Assembly: GCA_902776195.1 (NCBI GenBank)
Contig: CACYPF010000011.1
Location: 62,001-126,000, forward strand
Direction of reading: 5' to 3'
DNA from: an uncultured Prevotellaceae bacterium
GTDB lineage: Bacteria > Bacteroidota > Bacteroidia > Bacteroidales > Bacteroidaceae
DNA: 64,000 nucleotides
In this document: one piece after another, positions 18,229-26,991 of the stretch
Layout: every line of letters starts with the position of its first letter
Numbering within the stretch: the first letter of the stretch is position 1
Made by a program: the position numbers and the translations under genes
Notes under the pieces: model-generated
The model's database searches: none
Seen by the model: only the letters and a program-made list of their open reading frames with translations
Told to the model about the DNA's origin: nothing

Positions 18229-19208
18229 TATTTAAAAAGTGAATATTCAGGAACTTCCCAGGCGAGGGCACTGGCACCTAAGACATCACGCTCACGGTCG
18301 TCCAGTTTAGACACTATGATCTTCACCTTGCCACGCATATTACCAAACACATATTCCTCAAACGCCTCACGAGTCGGTTCCAGCAACCACTTACCTGCAT
18401 GGGAGATACCTCCCGTCAGAATGATTGCCTGAGGATTGACGATGCTGGCATAGTTGGCTAATCCCAAACCAAACAAATGCCCAGTGCGGCGATATACCTC
18501 AATCGCCATCTCGTCACCCTTGTCACAGCACTCCTTTATCGTTCGTGGTGTCAACTTCACTAAATCCCTCATCAGAGACGCTTTATCAGATTCCTCCATC
18601 ATCTCTTTTGCTGTACGGACGATTCCCTTTGCCCCGACATAAGCCTCCAGACAACCCGACTTACCACAGCCACAGACACGGCCATTCTCAACGATACAGG
18701 TATGTCCTATCTCACCAGCAAAGCCCTGAAAGCCCTGATGCTCATAACCGTTGGAGAAGAAACAGCTTCCCAATCCAACACCAAGATTAATGACGATAAA
18801 GTCCTTCATTCCATGTGCAGAACCAAACGCATGTTCGCCTAATGCCGACACATGCGCATCATTCGCCAAAGCGACAGCCAGTCCCATGCGGTCACGCATC
18901 ATGGCAGCCAAGGGAATTTCACCTTTCCAAGGCAGATTCGGAGCATTCACTATAGTACCTGAAATAAAACTGGCACTAGGAGAACTGATTCCTACTGAGC
19001 GTATCTTCTCATAGCCTCCATTCGCCTCTACGATTGTGACTATTTTCTCACTCAGCACTGCTACGAAATTGTTCACATCCGCATAGTCCGTAGTCACGAA
19101 ACTATCTTCTGCGATAATGTTCCCCCTGATGTCGACAACCGCATAGGTAGTTAGTTCATTGCTGATATCAACACCGACGACTCTTGTTTTGATATTGTCC
19201 TCTTCCAT
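18228..19208 (-). CDS. ROK-family protein C (third of three tandem copies)
   Basis: A 326-residue ROK (repressor/ORF/kinase) protein without a DNA-binding domain. It has the catalytic ANDAH motif (canonical NDAN), GEIGH and the zinc-binding CGCGKSGCLEAY. The first phosphate loop is unusual: GVDISNELTTYAVV instead of a DxGGT-like motif. Family knowledge suggests glucose or amino-sugar kinase, but the altered ATP loop makes this uncertain. It ends on the menI start codon and shares the C-terminus EYSLFK with its two neighbours. Confidence 0.82.
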   Translation of the reverse strand: MEEDNIKTRVVGVDISNELTTYAVVDIRGNIIAEDSFVTTDYADVNNFVAVLSEKIVTIVEANGGYEKIRSVGISSPSASFISGTIVNAPNLPWKGEIPLAAMMRDRMGLAVALANDAHVSALGEHAFGSAHGMKDFIVINLGVGLGSCFFSNGYEHQGFQGFAGEIGHTCIVENGRVCGCGKSGCLEAYVGAKGIVRTAKEMMEESDKASLMRDLVKLTPRTIKECCDKGDEMAIEVYRRTGHLFGLGLANYASIVNPQAIILTGGISHAGKWLLEPTREAFEEYVFGNMRGKVKIIVSKLDDRERDVLGASALAWEVPEYSLFK

Positions 19209-19235
19209 GAATATCTGTAATTATTAAGTTATATT

Positions 19236-20219
19236 TTACTTGAATAAGGAGTATTCTTTAACTTCCCAAGCAAGAGCACTTGCTCCCAAGATCTCCCTTT
19301 CGTTATTATTTAAAGGCGAGACAACCAGACTCACCTTACCTTTCAGGTTCTGGAAAATATTGGCTTCAAAAGTCTCCTTCATGACATCCATCAACCACTT
19401 TCCATAGGCAGTCATGTCACCCGTCAGGATAATGGATTCCGGATCGACCAAAGAAGCATAAGTAGCCAATGCCCTTCCTAAGACACGCCCTGTGCGATGG
19501 AAAGCCTCAATGGCAGCCTCGTCCCCTTGCTCACATGCTTCAGCTATCTTTTGTAAAGTTAACGCATCATCACCTTTCAATATACTGGTTCTTCCATCTT
19601 CCTTCAGAATCTCACGGAATGTATGTACCAAGCCTCTGGCTGAGGCGTATTCTTCCAAGCAGCCACGATGCCCGCAGCTACACTGACGACCGTTCTCATC
19701 CACACACATATGACCAAACTCTCCGGCATATCCTTCTGCACCCAGATGAGGATGATTATCAAGGTAAATACAACTACCTAACCCACCATGACTGATCGTC
19801 ACAAGGATGAAATTAGACAATCCATGGGCGGCACCAAAAGTTTTCTCTCCAACTGCAGCCACATGCGCATCGTTACCCAATGCGACTGCTAAGCCCAATC
19901 TGTCACGCAACATGGCTGCCAATGGAACATGACCCTTCCACGGCATATTAGGAGCATTCTCCATACTACCTGTTATGAAATTACCACTTGGAACACTCAT
20001 GCCTATGGAACGAACACTCTCATACCCTCCATGTTGCTCCATCAGCATGATGAGTTTATCACTAAGAACAGCCACATACTCATTCACATTCTGATAGTCG
20101 GAAGTGCAGAATGTCTCTTTTGCCAATATTCCACCTTGAACATCCACAATGGCATACGTTGTAACATCAGTACTCACGTCAACACCGACAACATGCCGCT
20201 TAACTATATTTTCACTCAT
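19236..20219 (-). CDS. ROK-family protein B (second of three tandem copies)
   Basis: A 327-residue paralogue of the flanking genes. GVDVSTDVTTYAIV replaces the normal phosphate-1 loop, GNDAH carries the catalytic Asp, GEFGH and CSCGHRGCLEEY form the zinc site. The phosphate-2 loop is ISHGGLGS rather than the family's LGTGIG, so nucleotide binding may be altered. Gaps of 27 and 15 bases to its neighbours and the same strand argue for one transcript. Confidence 0.82.
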   Translation of the reverse strand: MSENIVKRHVVGVDVSTDVTTYAIVDVQGGILAKETFCTSDYQNVNEYVAVLSDKLIMLMEQHGGYESVRSIGMSVPSGNFITGSMENAPNMPWKGHVPLAAMLRDRLGLAVALGNDAHVAAVGEKTFGAAHGLSNFILVTISHGGLGSCIYLDNHPHLGAEGYAGEFGHMCVDENGRQCSCGHRGCLEEYASARGLVHTFREILKEDGRTSILKGDDALTLQKIAEACEQGDEAAIEAFHRTGRVLGRALATYASLVDPESIILTGDMTAYGKWLMDVMKETFEANIFQNLKGKVSLVVSPLNNNEREILGASALAWEVKEYSLFK

Positions 20220-20234
20220 CAGTAGTAATCATTA

Positions 20235-21215
20235 TTATTTAAACAGAGAATATTCTTTCACGTCCCAGGCAAGAACACTAGCTCCCAATACATTCAAGTC
20301 TTTGTCCTCATTAAAAGAGTTCATCAATTTGACTTTCCCTTTCATGTTATGAAACACATGAGTCTCAAAAGCGTCATTTGCCGGCTCTAACAACCACTTC
20401 CCAGCCCTGGACACGACACCTGACAGGATGATGGCCTCAGGATTAAACAAGGAGGCATAGTTAGCAAGACCAATTCCCAAAGCATGACCTGTACGGCGCA
20501 TCGTCTCTATGGCAAGCTGGTCGCCTTGATTACAGAACTCTATAATCAACCGAACCGTCAAGTTCTGGACACTCCGCATCAAAGAGGGGTCATCACTTTC
20601 TGACAACACTTCCTGTGCGGTTTGCAACACACCCTTAGATGCTGTGTATGCTTCCAGACAACCTTGTTTCCCGCAACCACACTGCCGCCCGCCAGAGGCA
20701 TAAGTCGTATGACCTATCTCACCAGCAAACCCATTGGTACCCTGATGGATGTTTCCGTGACTGAAAATACAACTACCCATACCGCTCCCCAGATTGACCA
20801 AGACAAAGTCTTTCATACCATGAGCAGCCCCAAATGCATGTTCCGCCATCGCTATGGCATTCGCATTATTATCGACAGCAACTGCCAAGCCCAACCGGTC
20901 ACGTAACATGGCTGCCAATGGCACAATACCTTTCCAGGGGAGATTAGGAGAGTTCTCCATACATCCTGTATTAAAATTTCCACTTGGAGCACTTATTCCT
21001 ACTGAGCGTATCCCATCAGGATTCCCACTTTTTTCCATCAGAAGGGCTATACTGTCAGCCAGTTTCGTCACATACTCGCTGATATTGGGATAATCAGCCG
21101 TGGCAAACTCTTCACGCGCCAAAATCTCGCCACGTATATTGACTAAAGCAGATATCGTCCTGTCAACACGAATATCAACGCCTATTACCTGGGTTTTATA
21201 GTTATTCTCAATCAT
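20235..21215 (-). CDS. ROK-family protein A (first of three tandem copies), catalytic Asp replaced
   Basis: A 326-residue ROK protein starting MIENNYKTQVIGVDI. Zinc motif CGCGKQGCLEAY and GEIGH are intact. At the catalytic position the text is DNNAN where ROK kinases have NDAN, so Asp is Asn (codons GAT AAT AAT GCG AAT). ATG at 21215 is chosen because it follows a good promoter by about 20 bases and aligns with the two paralogues; an ATG at 21410 would add 65 residues that lie across the promoter. It heads the ROK-men operon. Confidence 0.82.
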   Translation of the reverse strand: MIENNYKTQVIGVDIRVDRTISALVNIRGEILAREEFATADYPNISEYVTKLADSIALLMEKSGNPDGIRSVGISAPSGNFNTGCMENSPNLPWKGIVPLAAMLRDRLGLAVAVDNNANAIAMAEHAFGAAHGMKDFVLVNLGSGMGSCIFSHGNIHQGTNGFAGEIGHTTYASGGRQCGCGKQGCLEAYTASKGVLQTAQEVLSESDDPSLMRSVQNLTVRLIIEFCNQGDQLAIETMRRTGHALGIGLANYASLFNPEAIILSGVVSRAGKWLLEPANDAFETHVFHNMKGKVKLMNSFNEDKDLNVLGASVLAWDVKEYSLFK

Positions 21216-21234
21216 ATGTGTTAGTAATAATGGG

Positions 21235-21266
21235 CAAATATAGGAAGAAATCCCCACCCAACCAAA
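21235..21266 (-). promoter_or_regulatory. Promoter of the ROK-men operon
   Basis: Read on the minus strand: TTTGG (21266-21262), 19 bases, then TATATTTG (21242-21235). Exactly the Bacteroidota consensus. The next nine genes on this strand lack clear internal promoters up to menE. Confidence 0.75.
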
Positions 21267-21416
21267 TATTGTCTGCATTTTTAGCAAATATTTAACGTAT
21301 GCCAGATAGAGAATGAAAAAAAACGCTAAAAAGGGAATTGTATCAGAATATTTTAGTACCTTTGCTGAATAAAATCCAGCGAAAATAGGCTGCACCTCGG
21401 AAAAACTCAAATAAAA

Positions 21417-21448
21417 TTTGGTTTTTCACTCAGTTTGCACTACCTTTG
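21417..21448 (+). promoter_or_regulatory. Promoter of the lysS operon
   Basis: TTTG at 21417-21420, 20 bases, TACCTTTG at 21441-21448, 27 bases before the lysS ATG. A second TACCTTTG at 21356-21363 may be an additional upstream start. Confidence 0.7.
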
Positions 21449-21475
21449 CAACCATTAATAATATAAAAAAACAAT

Positions 21476-23206
21476 ATGAACGTTTTAGAACTCAGTGAAC
21501 AAGAGATTGGCAGACGCGAGAGTCTGCAAGAATTGCGCCAAATGGGAATCAATCCTTACCCTGCCGCAGAATATCCGACCAACGCTTTCTCTACCGACAT
21601 ACGCGACAATTTCCGTGACGACGAAGAACCCCGTCAGGTTTGCATTGCCGGCCGTATGATGAGCCGTCGTGTGATGGGTAAGGCAAGTTTTGCGGAGATT
21701 CAGGATAGCAAAGGACGAATCCAAGTATATATCTCTCGTGACGACCTGTGTCCCGGAGAGGATAAAGATTTATATAATAAAGTATTTAAGCGGTTATTGG
21801 ACATTGGTGACTTCATCGGTGTCAAAGGCTTTGTGTTCCGCACACAGACAGGAGAGATTTCTGTCCATGCACAAGAGCTGACCCTGCTGTCGAAGTCTTT
21901 AAAGCCATTACCTATTGTCAAATACAAGGATGGTGTCGCTTATGACAAGTTTGAGGACCCAGAGCTCCGTTACCGCCAGCGTTATGTTGACCTGGTGGTC
22001 AACGATGGTGTGAAAGACACCTTCCTCCAGCGTGCCACCGTTATCCGTACGTTAAGGAAAGTACTGGATGAGGCAGGCTACACAGAAGTGGAGACACCGA
22101 CACTCCAGATGATTGCCGGTGGTGCCAGTGCGCGTCCTTTCATCACTCATTTCAACGCTTTGGACCAGGATATGTATATGCGTATCGCCACCGAACTTTA
22201 CCTGAAGCGACTCATCGTCGGTGGTTTTGAGGGTGTTTATGAGATCGGCAAGAACTTCCGCAATGAGGGAATGGACCGCAACCACAATCCTGAGTTCACT
22301 TGTATGGAGCTCTATGTTCAGTATAAGGACTATAACTGGATGATGTCATTTACGGAGAAGCTGCTGGAGACGATTTGTATCGCTGTCAATGGAAAACCAG
22401 AGCGTGAGATTGACGGTAATATCGTCAGTTTCAAGGCTCCCTATCGCCGTCTGCCTATCCTTGACGCTATCAAAGAGAAAACCGGTTTTGACTGTGACGG
22501 TAAGACAGAAGAAGAGATTCGTGCTTTCTGCAAAGAGAAAGGCATGGAGGTTGACGAGACCATGGGTAAAGGAAAACTGATTGACGAGCTCTTCGGTGAG
22601 TTCTGTGAGGGGACCTTCATCCAACCAACCTTCATCACCGACTATCCCGTGGAGATGTCACCTCTGACTAAGATGCATCGCAGCAAGCCCGGACTGACTG
22701 AGCGTTTCGAGTTAATGGTCAATGGCAAGGAACTTGCCAATGCCTATTCAGAGTTAAATGATCCTATCGATCAGGAGGAACGCTTCATTGAGCAGATGAA
22801 ACTGGCAGACAAGGGTGATGACGAGGCGATGATTATCGACCAGGATTTCCTGCGTGCCCTGCAATACGGCATGCCACCTACCAGTGGTATTGGCATCGGC
22901 ATTGACCGTCTGGTGATGCTGATGACGGGCAAGACCTTCATTCAAGAGGTATTGTTCTTCCCCCAGATGAAACCAGAGAAGAAGATTCCTCAGAGCACTG
23001 TGGCTGAATGGGCAGAAATAGGAGTCAGCGAGGACTGGGTTCCCGTACTCCGTAAAGCTGGCTTCAACCTCATCTCCAACATCAAGGAAGAAAAGGCGCA
23101 AGGACTGCAACAGAAAATTGGCGATATCGTTAAGAAATACAAACTGGAAATGCAAAAGCCCAGTGTTGATGAAGTGCAGGGCTGGATTGACAAAGCTAAT
23201 AAATAA
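21476..23206 (+). CDS. lysS: Lysine--tRNA ligase, class II
   Basis: Charges tRNA-Lys. 576 residues: N-terminal OB-fold anticodon-binding domain (residues about 55-165, [18 protein letters not shown]), class II core with motif 2 [15 protein letters not shown] and motif 3 [11 protein letters not shown], plus a C-terminal extension of about 70 residues ending in a Lys-rich helix, usual in Bacteroidota. The stop codon directly abuts the gpsA start (TAAATG), indicating an operon. Confidence 0.97.
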   Translation: MNVLELSEQEIGRRESLQELRQMGINPYPAAEYPTNAFSTDIRDNFRDDEEPRQVCIAGRMMSRRVMGKASFAEIQDSKGRIQVYISRDDLCPGEDKDLYNKVFKRLLDIGDFIGVKGFVFRTQTGEISVHAQELTLLSKSLKPLPIVKYKDGVAYDKFEDPELRYRQRYVDLVVNDGVKDTFLQRATVIRTLRKVLDEAGYTEVETPTLQMIAGGASARPFITHFNALDQDMYMRIATELYLKRLIVGGFEGVYEIGKNFRNEGMDRNHNPEFTCMELYVQYKDYNWMMSFTEKLLETICIAVNGKPEREIDGNIVSFKAPYRRLPILDAIKEKTGFDCDGKTEEEIRAFCKEKGMEVDETMGKGKLIDELFGEFCEGTFIQPTFITDYPVEMSPLTKMHRSKPGLTERFELMVNGKELANAYSELNDPIDQEERFIEQMKLADKGDDEAMIIDQDFLRALQYGMPPTSGIGIGIDRLVMLMTGKTFIQEVLFFPQMKPEKKIPQSTVAEWAEIGVSEDWVPVLRKAGFNLISNIKEEKAQGLQQKIGDIVKKYKLEMQKPSVDEVQGWIDKANK

Positions 23207-24202
23207 ATGTACGACTGCGGGAAGATAGCCATCATTGGCGGCGGCAGCTGGGCTACCGCAATTGCCAAGATCGTGGTGGGACACACACACCACATTGGAT
23301 GGTATATGCGTCGTGACGACCGTATAGATGATTTCAGGCGCATGGGGCATAACCCCGCATATTTGATGAGTGTCCATTTCAACACAGATGAGATATTTTT
23401 CTCTTCGGACCTCAACAAGATAGTACAGATGTACGACACGCTGGTGTTTGTCACGCCATCTCCCTATCTGAAGAGTCACCTGAAGAAACTGAAGACCCGT
23501 ATCCGCGACAAGTTTGTCATTACTGCCATCAAAGGTATCGTTCCCGATGAGAACCTGGTATGCTCAGAGTATTTCCATCAGGTATATGACGTACCTTACG
23601 AGAATCTTGCGTGTATCGGAGGTCCCTCACATGCTGAGGAGGTCGCATTGGAGAGACTGAGTTACCTGACTATAGGATGTGCCGACCGTGAGAAAGCCCA
23701 AGCCTTTGCCGAGATAATGACCAGTGAGTATATCAAGACCAAGACCTCTACCGATGTGATAGGTATTGAATACTCCTCCGTATTGAAGAATGTCTATGCT
23801 ATTGCTGCGGGTATCTGTAATGGACTGAAGTTCGGTGACAACTTCCAAGCAGTGCTGATGGCGAATGCCGTACAGGAGATGGCACGTTTCCTGCAAGTGG
23901 TTCACCCCATTGAGCGGAATATTGTTGACAGCGTTTATCTGGGAGACCTCCTTGTGACGGGCTACTCTAATTTCTCCCGCAACCGCACGTTCGGTACGAT
24001 GATCGGAAAAGGCTACTCTGTCAAGTCGGCACAGATAGAGATGGAGATGATAGCGGAGGGCTACTTCGGTACCAAGTGCATGAAGGAGATTAATCGCCAC
24101 TGTCATGTAAACATGCCTATTCTGGATGCTGTTTATAATATCCTTTATGAGCGCATCTCCCCACAAATTGAAATCAAGCTATTAACAGATTCATTTAGAT
24201 AA
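23207..24202 (+). CDS. gpsA: Glycerol-3-phosphate dehydrogenase [NAD(P)+]
   Basis: Reduces dihydroxyacetone phosphate to glycerol-3-phosphate for phospholipid synthesis. 331 residues with the Rossmann motif [10 protein letters not shown] at 8-17, KGI..., GPSHAEEVA and the substrate-site segment [18 protein letters not shown]. Starts immediately after lysS and ends ten bases before pgi. Confidence 0.95.
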   Translation: MYDCGKIAIIGGGSWATAIAKIVVGHTHHIGWYMRRDDRIDDFRRMGHNPAYLMSVHFNTDEIFFSSDLNKIVQMYDTLVFVTPSPYLKSHLKKLKTRIRDKFVITAIKGIVPDENLVCSEYFHQVYDVPYENLACIGGPSHAEEVALERLSYLTIGCADREKAQAFAEIMTSEYIKTKTSTDVIGIEYSSVLKNVYAIAAGICNGLKFGDNFQAVLMANAVQEMARFLQVVHPIERNIVDSVYLGDLLVTGYSNFSRNRTFGTMIGKGYSVKSAQIEMEMIAEGYFGTKCMKEINRHCHVNMPILDAVYNILYERISPQIEIKLLTDSFR

Positions 24203-24212
24203 CAATAAAACT

Positions 24213-25565
24213 ATGAGTATTAAACTTGACATCACAAAGGCTGCTTGTTTCTTGGAAGCAGGTGCCGTTAAAGCTTTCGAGCCGAAAGTAAAAGCCGCAC
24301 AGCAGGCATTAGAGGAGGGCACATGCCCTGGTAATGATTTCTTAGGATGGCTGCATCTTCCCAGCAGTATTACTCCTGCTTTCTTAGATGAGGTACAGGC
24401 TGTTGCCAATACCCTCAGAGAGAAATGCGAGGTAGTTGTTGTGGCAGGTATCGGTGGCTCTTACTTAGGTGCCCGTGCCGTTATCGAGGCTTTAGGAAAC
24501 TCTTTCGCATGGCTTATTCAGGACAAGAAGAATCCTACCATTCTCTTTGCTGGCAACAATATTGGTGAAGACTATCTCTCTGAGATGACCGAATACCTGA
24601 AAGGAAAGAAATTTGGAGTTATCAATATCTCTAAGTCTGGCACAACCACCGAGACCGCTCTGACTTTCCGTCTGTTGAAGAAACAGTGTGAGGCACAGAT
24701 GGGCAAGGACGCCGCAAAAGACGTGATCGTTGCCGTCACCGACGCTAAGCGTGGTGCCGCCCGTACTTGTGCAGACAAGGAAGGCTATAAGAGCTTCATC
24801 ATTCCCGATAATGTGGGTGGACGCTTCTCCGTACTTACTCCTGTAGGTCTGCTGCCTATCGCATGCGCCGGTTTCGACATCAAGCAACTCGTACAGGGTG
24901 CTGCTGACATGGAGAAGGCTTGTGGCAAGGATGTTCCTTTCGAGGAGAACCTCGCTGCGCAGTATGCCGCTGTCCGCAACGGTCTGTATGGTGCTGGCAA
25001 GAAGATTGAGATCATGGTGAACTACCAGCCTAAGCTCCACTTTATCTCTGAGTGGTGGAAACAACTCTACGGAGAGTCTGAGGGTAAGGACAAGAAGGGT
25101 ATCTTCCCTGCATCATGCGATTTCACTACCGACCTGCATTCTATGGGTCAGTGGATCCAGGATGGTGAGCGTACCATCTTCGAGACGGTCATCAGCATTG
25201 AGGAGCCTAACCGCAGCCTGCTCTTCCCCAGCGATGAGGAGAATCTGGATGGTTTGAACTTCCTTGCCGGCAAGCGTGTTGATGAGGTCAACAAGATGGC
25301 AGAGCTCGGCACTCGCCTCGCTCACGTGGATGGTGGTGTGCCCAACATCCGCATCAGTGTTCCCAAACTGAACGAATACTATATCGGACAACTCATCTAC
25401 TTCTTCGAGATTGCCTGTGGCATCAGTGGTAACGTATTGGGAGTAAACCCATTCAACCAGCCAGGCGTAGAGGCATATAAGAAGAATATGTTTGCCCTGC
25501 TTGACAAACCCGGCTATGAGGCTGACTCCAAGGCTATCAAGGAGCGTCTTGCCAAAGAGAGTTGA
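24213..25565 (+). CDS. pgi: Glucose-6-phosphate isomerase
   Basis: Interconverts glucose-6-phosphate and fructose-6-phosphate. 450 residues, the shorter Bacillus/Bacteroidota type. Visible are [12 protein letters not shown], the phosphate-binding [23 protein letters not shown] and the late [11 protein letters not shown] segment. Third gene of the lysS operon. Confidence 0.97.
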   Translation: MSIKLDITKAACFLEAGAVKAFEPKVKAAQQALEEGTCPGNDFLGWLHLPSSITPAFLDEVQAVANTLREKCEVVVVAGIGGSYLGARAVIEALGNSFAWLIQDKKNPTILFAGNNIGEDYLSEMTEYLKGKKFGVINISKSGTTTETALTFRLLKKQCEAQMGKDAAKDVIVAVTDAKRGAARTCADKEGYKSFIIPDNVGGRFSVLTPVGLLPIACAGFDIKQLVQGAADMEKACGKDVPFEENLAAQYAAVRNGLYGAGKKIEIMVNYQPKLHFISEWWKQLYGESEGKDKKGIFPASCDFTTDLHSMGQWIQDGERTIFETVISIEEPNRSLLFPSDEENLDGLNFLAGKRVDEVNKMAELGTRLAHVDGGVPNIRISVPKLNEYYIGQLIYFFEIACGISGNVLGVNPFNQPGVEAYKKNMFALLDKPGYEADSKAIKERLAKES

Positions 25566-25569
25566 AGAA

Positions 25570-26283
25570 TTGAAGAAAGCAATTCAATTATATTTAAAGA
25601 AGCACGGCTTTGGACAGTTCTGCCCTAAAGCCGTGCTTTTCGACATGGACGGTGTCATCTACGACTCGATGCCCAACCATGCCCATTCCTGGCATCAGTC
25701 AATGGCGGCGGCAGGTATCGATATGGAGGAGAGTGAGGCGTACCTGTATGAGGGGATGCGTGGAGTTGAGACCATCAAGCTCAAAGCAAGGCAACAATGG
25801 CACAGGGAAATCAGTGATGAGGAGGCACAAAAGTTATACGAGCTGAAAGCTAAAATGTTCAGTCAATGCCCCCCTGCCCTGAAGATGGAAGGTACCGAAG
25901 AGCTCATGCGCCAGATTAAAGCTGACGGTTTAAAGATTTGTGTGGTAACCGGAAGTGCACAGCATACCTTATTGGATAAGTTAGCAGGAGACTTCCCCGG
26001 ACTGATTGACCCAGACCTCATGGTGACCAGTTATGATGTCAGTCACGGGAAACCCGCCCCAGACCCTTATCTGGCAGGAATGAAGAAAGCACATGTCTAT
26101 CCCTGGGAGTCCATCGTCGTAGAGAATGCCCCATTAGGAGTCCAGGCAGCTGTTGCCGCCAGATGTTTCACGATTGCTGTCAATACCGGTCCTTTACCCG
26201 ATGAAGAACTAATCAGTAAAGGGGCCGACCTTCTAATGCCGGATATGAGAACACTTAGTCGTCAATGGAGTCATTGGCACTAG
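25570..26283 (+). CDS. HAD-superfamily phosphatase, beta-phosphoglucomutase-like
   Basis: A HAD hydrolase of about 237 residues. Motif I DMDGVIYDS, motif II CVVTGS, Lys in HGKPAPDPYL, motif IV VVENAPLGV. No ATG lies in frame between the pgi stop and motif I; the best family-like start is TTG at 25570 (KKAIQLYLKKHG follows), five bases after the pgi stop. In-frame ATGs at 25492 and 25516 would overlap pgi and add residues with no family likeness. Its 3' end overlaps the convergent lipoprotein gene by 29 bases. Substrate unknown; position suggests sugar phosphate metabolism. Confidence 0.85.
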   Translation: MKKAIQLYLKKHGFGQFCPKAVLFDMDGVIYDSMPNHAHSWHQSMAAAGIDMEESEAYLYEGMRGVETIKLKARQQWHREISDEEAQKLYELKAKMFSQCPPALKMEGTEELMRQIKADGLKICVVTGSAQHTLLDKLAGDFPGLIDPDLMVTSYDVSHGKPAPDPYLAGMKKAHVYPWESIVVENAPLGVQAAVAARCFTIAVNTGPLPDEELISKGADLLMPDMRTLSRQWSHWH

Positions 26284-26809
26284 TGTCCAACCGGGTGTCT
26301 CGTCTTACAGAAAGCTCACCCATTCTGGAGAGACGTACCACCAAGGGAATATACTCATCTGTCTGGGGATGACAGACGCTGGCAGCAAACTCCAGCCAGT
26401 CGCCATCTGCCTTATCAAACACCAGACCTTCCAAGATACCCGTCTTCCTATAGTCCTCATCCAAGTAACGGTCAAAATCCTTCTTGGTAAACCTATGATT
26501 ATAGAACTGAGAACCATCCTGACGGGACACAACCAACGTGATACAGTTATCCACAAACTGCTGACCTGCCTCATCCTTCACCATTGGCAGGGAGTCACTT
26601 GGCTGGCGGTTAATATCCAGATGATAGGTACGACCTATCCAACTAACATCGCGGCTGTCTGAATAAGACTGTAGGCGAACAGGCCCCTGCGGCTTTGGGA
26701 TTTCCACCCGTTCTGTAATAATATCATTACTCTTTTTCTTTTCGCCACATGCCATCAATGTCAAGGCAAGACAGCCAACTATGATGAGATAAATATTGCT
26801 GGTTTTCAT
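26255..26809 (-). CDS. Lipoprotein, DUF4738-like
   Basis: A 184-residue lipoprotein. Signal peptide MKTSNIYLIIVGCLALTLMAC with the lipobox cysteine at residue 21 (LMAC-G). The rest is a mixed domain with DVSWIGRTYHLDI and GILEGLVFDKADGDW. I associate it with DUF4738 of Bacteroidales from memory, moderately sure; function unknown. ATG at 26809 is preferred to an upstream in-frame ATG at 26833 because it precedes the signal peptide and because the promoter box lies at 26831-26838. The promoter is supplied by a tandem repeat element. Confidence 0.7.
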   Translation of the reverse strand: MKTSNIYLIIVGCLALTLMACGEKKKSNDIITERVEIPKPQGPVRLQSYSDSRDVSWIGRTYHLDINRQPSDSLPMVKDEAGQQFVDNCITLVVSRQDGSQFYNHRFTKKDFDRYLDEDYRKTGILEGLVFDKADGDWLEFAASVCHPQTDEYIPLVVRLSRMGELSVRRDTRLDTSANDSIDD

Positions 26810-26830
26810 CTGTTCTCTATTTTTATGATG

Positions 26831-26990
26831 CAAAGATACGATTAAGTGAGAAGAAAACCAAAAAAATTTTGAGTTTTCTCGAACGTGAGTATCTTCGACC
26901 GAAGGTCAAAGATACGATTAAGTGAGAAGAAAACCAAAAAAATTTTGAGTTTTCTCGAACGCAAGTACCTTAAACGAAGTTAAAGGTACG
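26831..26990 (-). repeat. Tandem intergenic repeat carrying promoter and hairpin
   Basis: Two units (26831-26906 and 26907-26981) share their first 55 bases exactly; a degenerate third begins at 26982 and runs into the 3' end of the ATPase gene, giving its stop codon. Read on the minus strand, each full unit has TTTGG, 19 bases, TATCTTTG, a complete promoter directed at the lipoprotein gene. Each junction folds into a hairpin (26889-26915 and 26965-26989) with GAA loop; the two stems differ by paired changes. Similar intergenic sequences are, to my recollection, scattered in Prevotella genomes. Confidence 0.85.
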
Positions 26991-26991
26991 A

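Noticed and set aside
21216-21410. 65-residue extension of ROK protein A as a membrane domain
   Set aside because: The stretch covers the consensus promoter and has no counterpart in the two paralogues.
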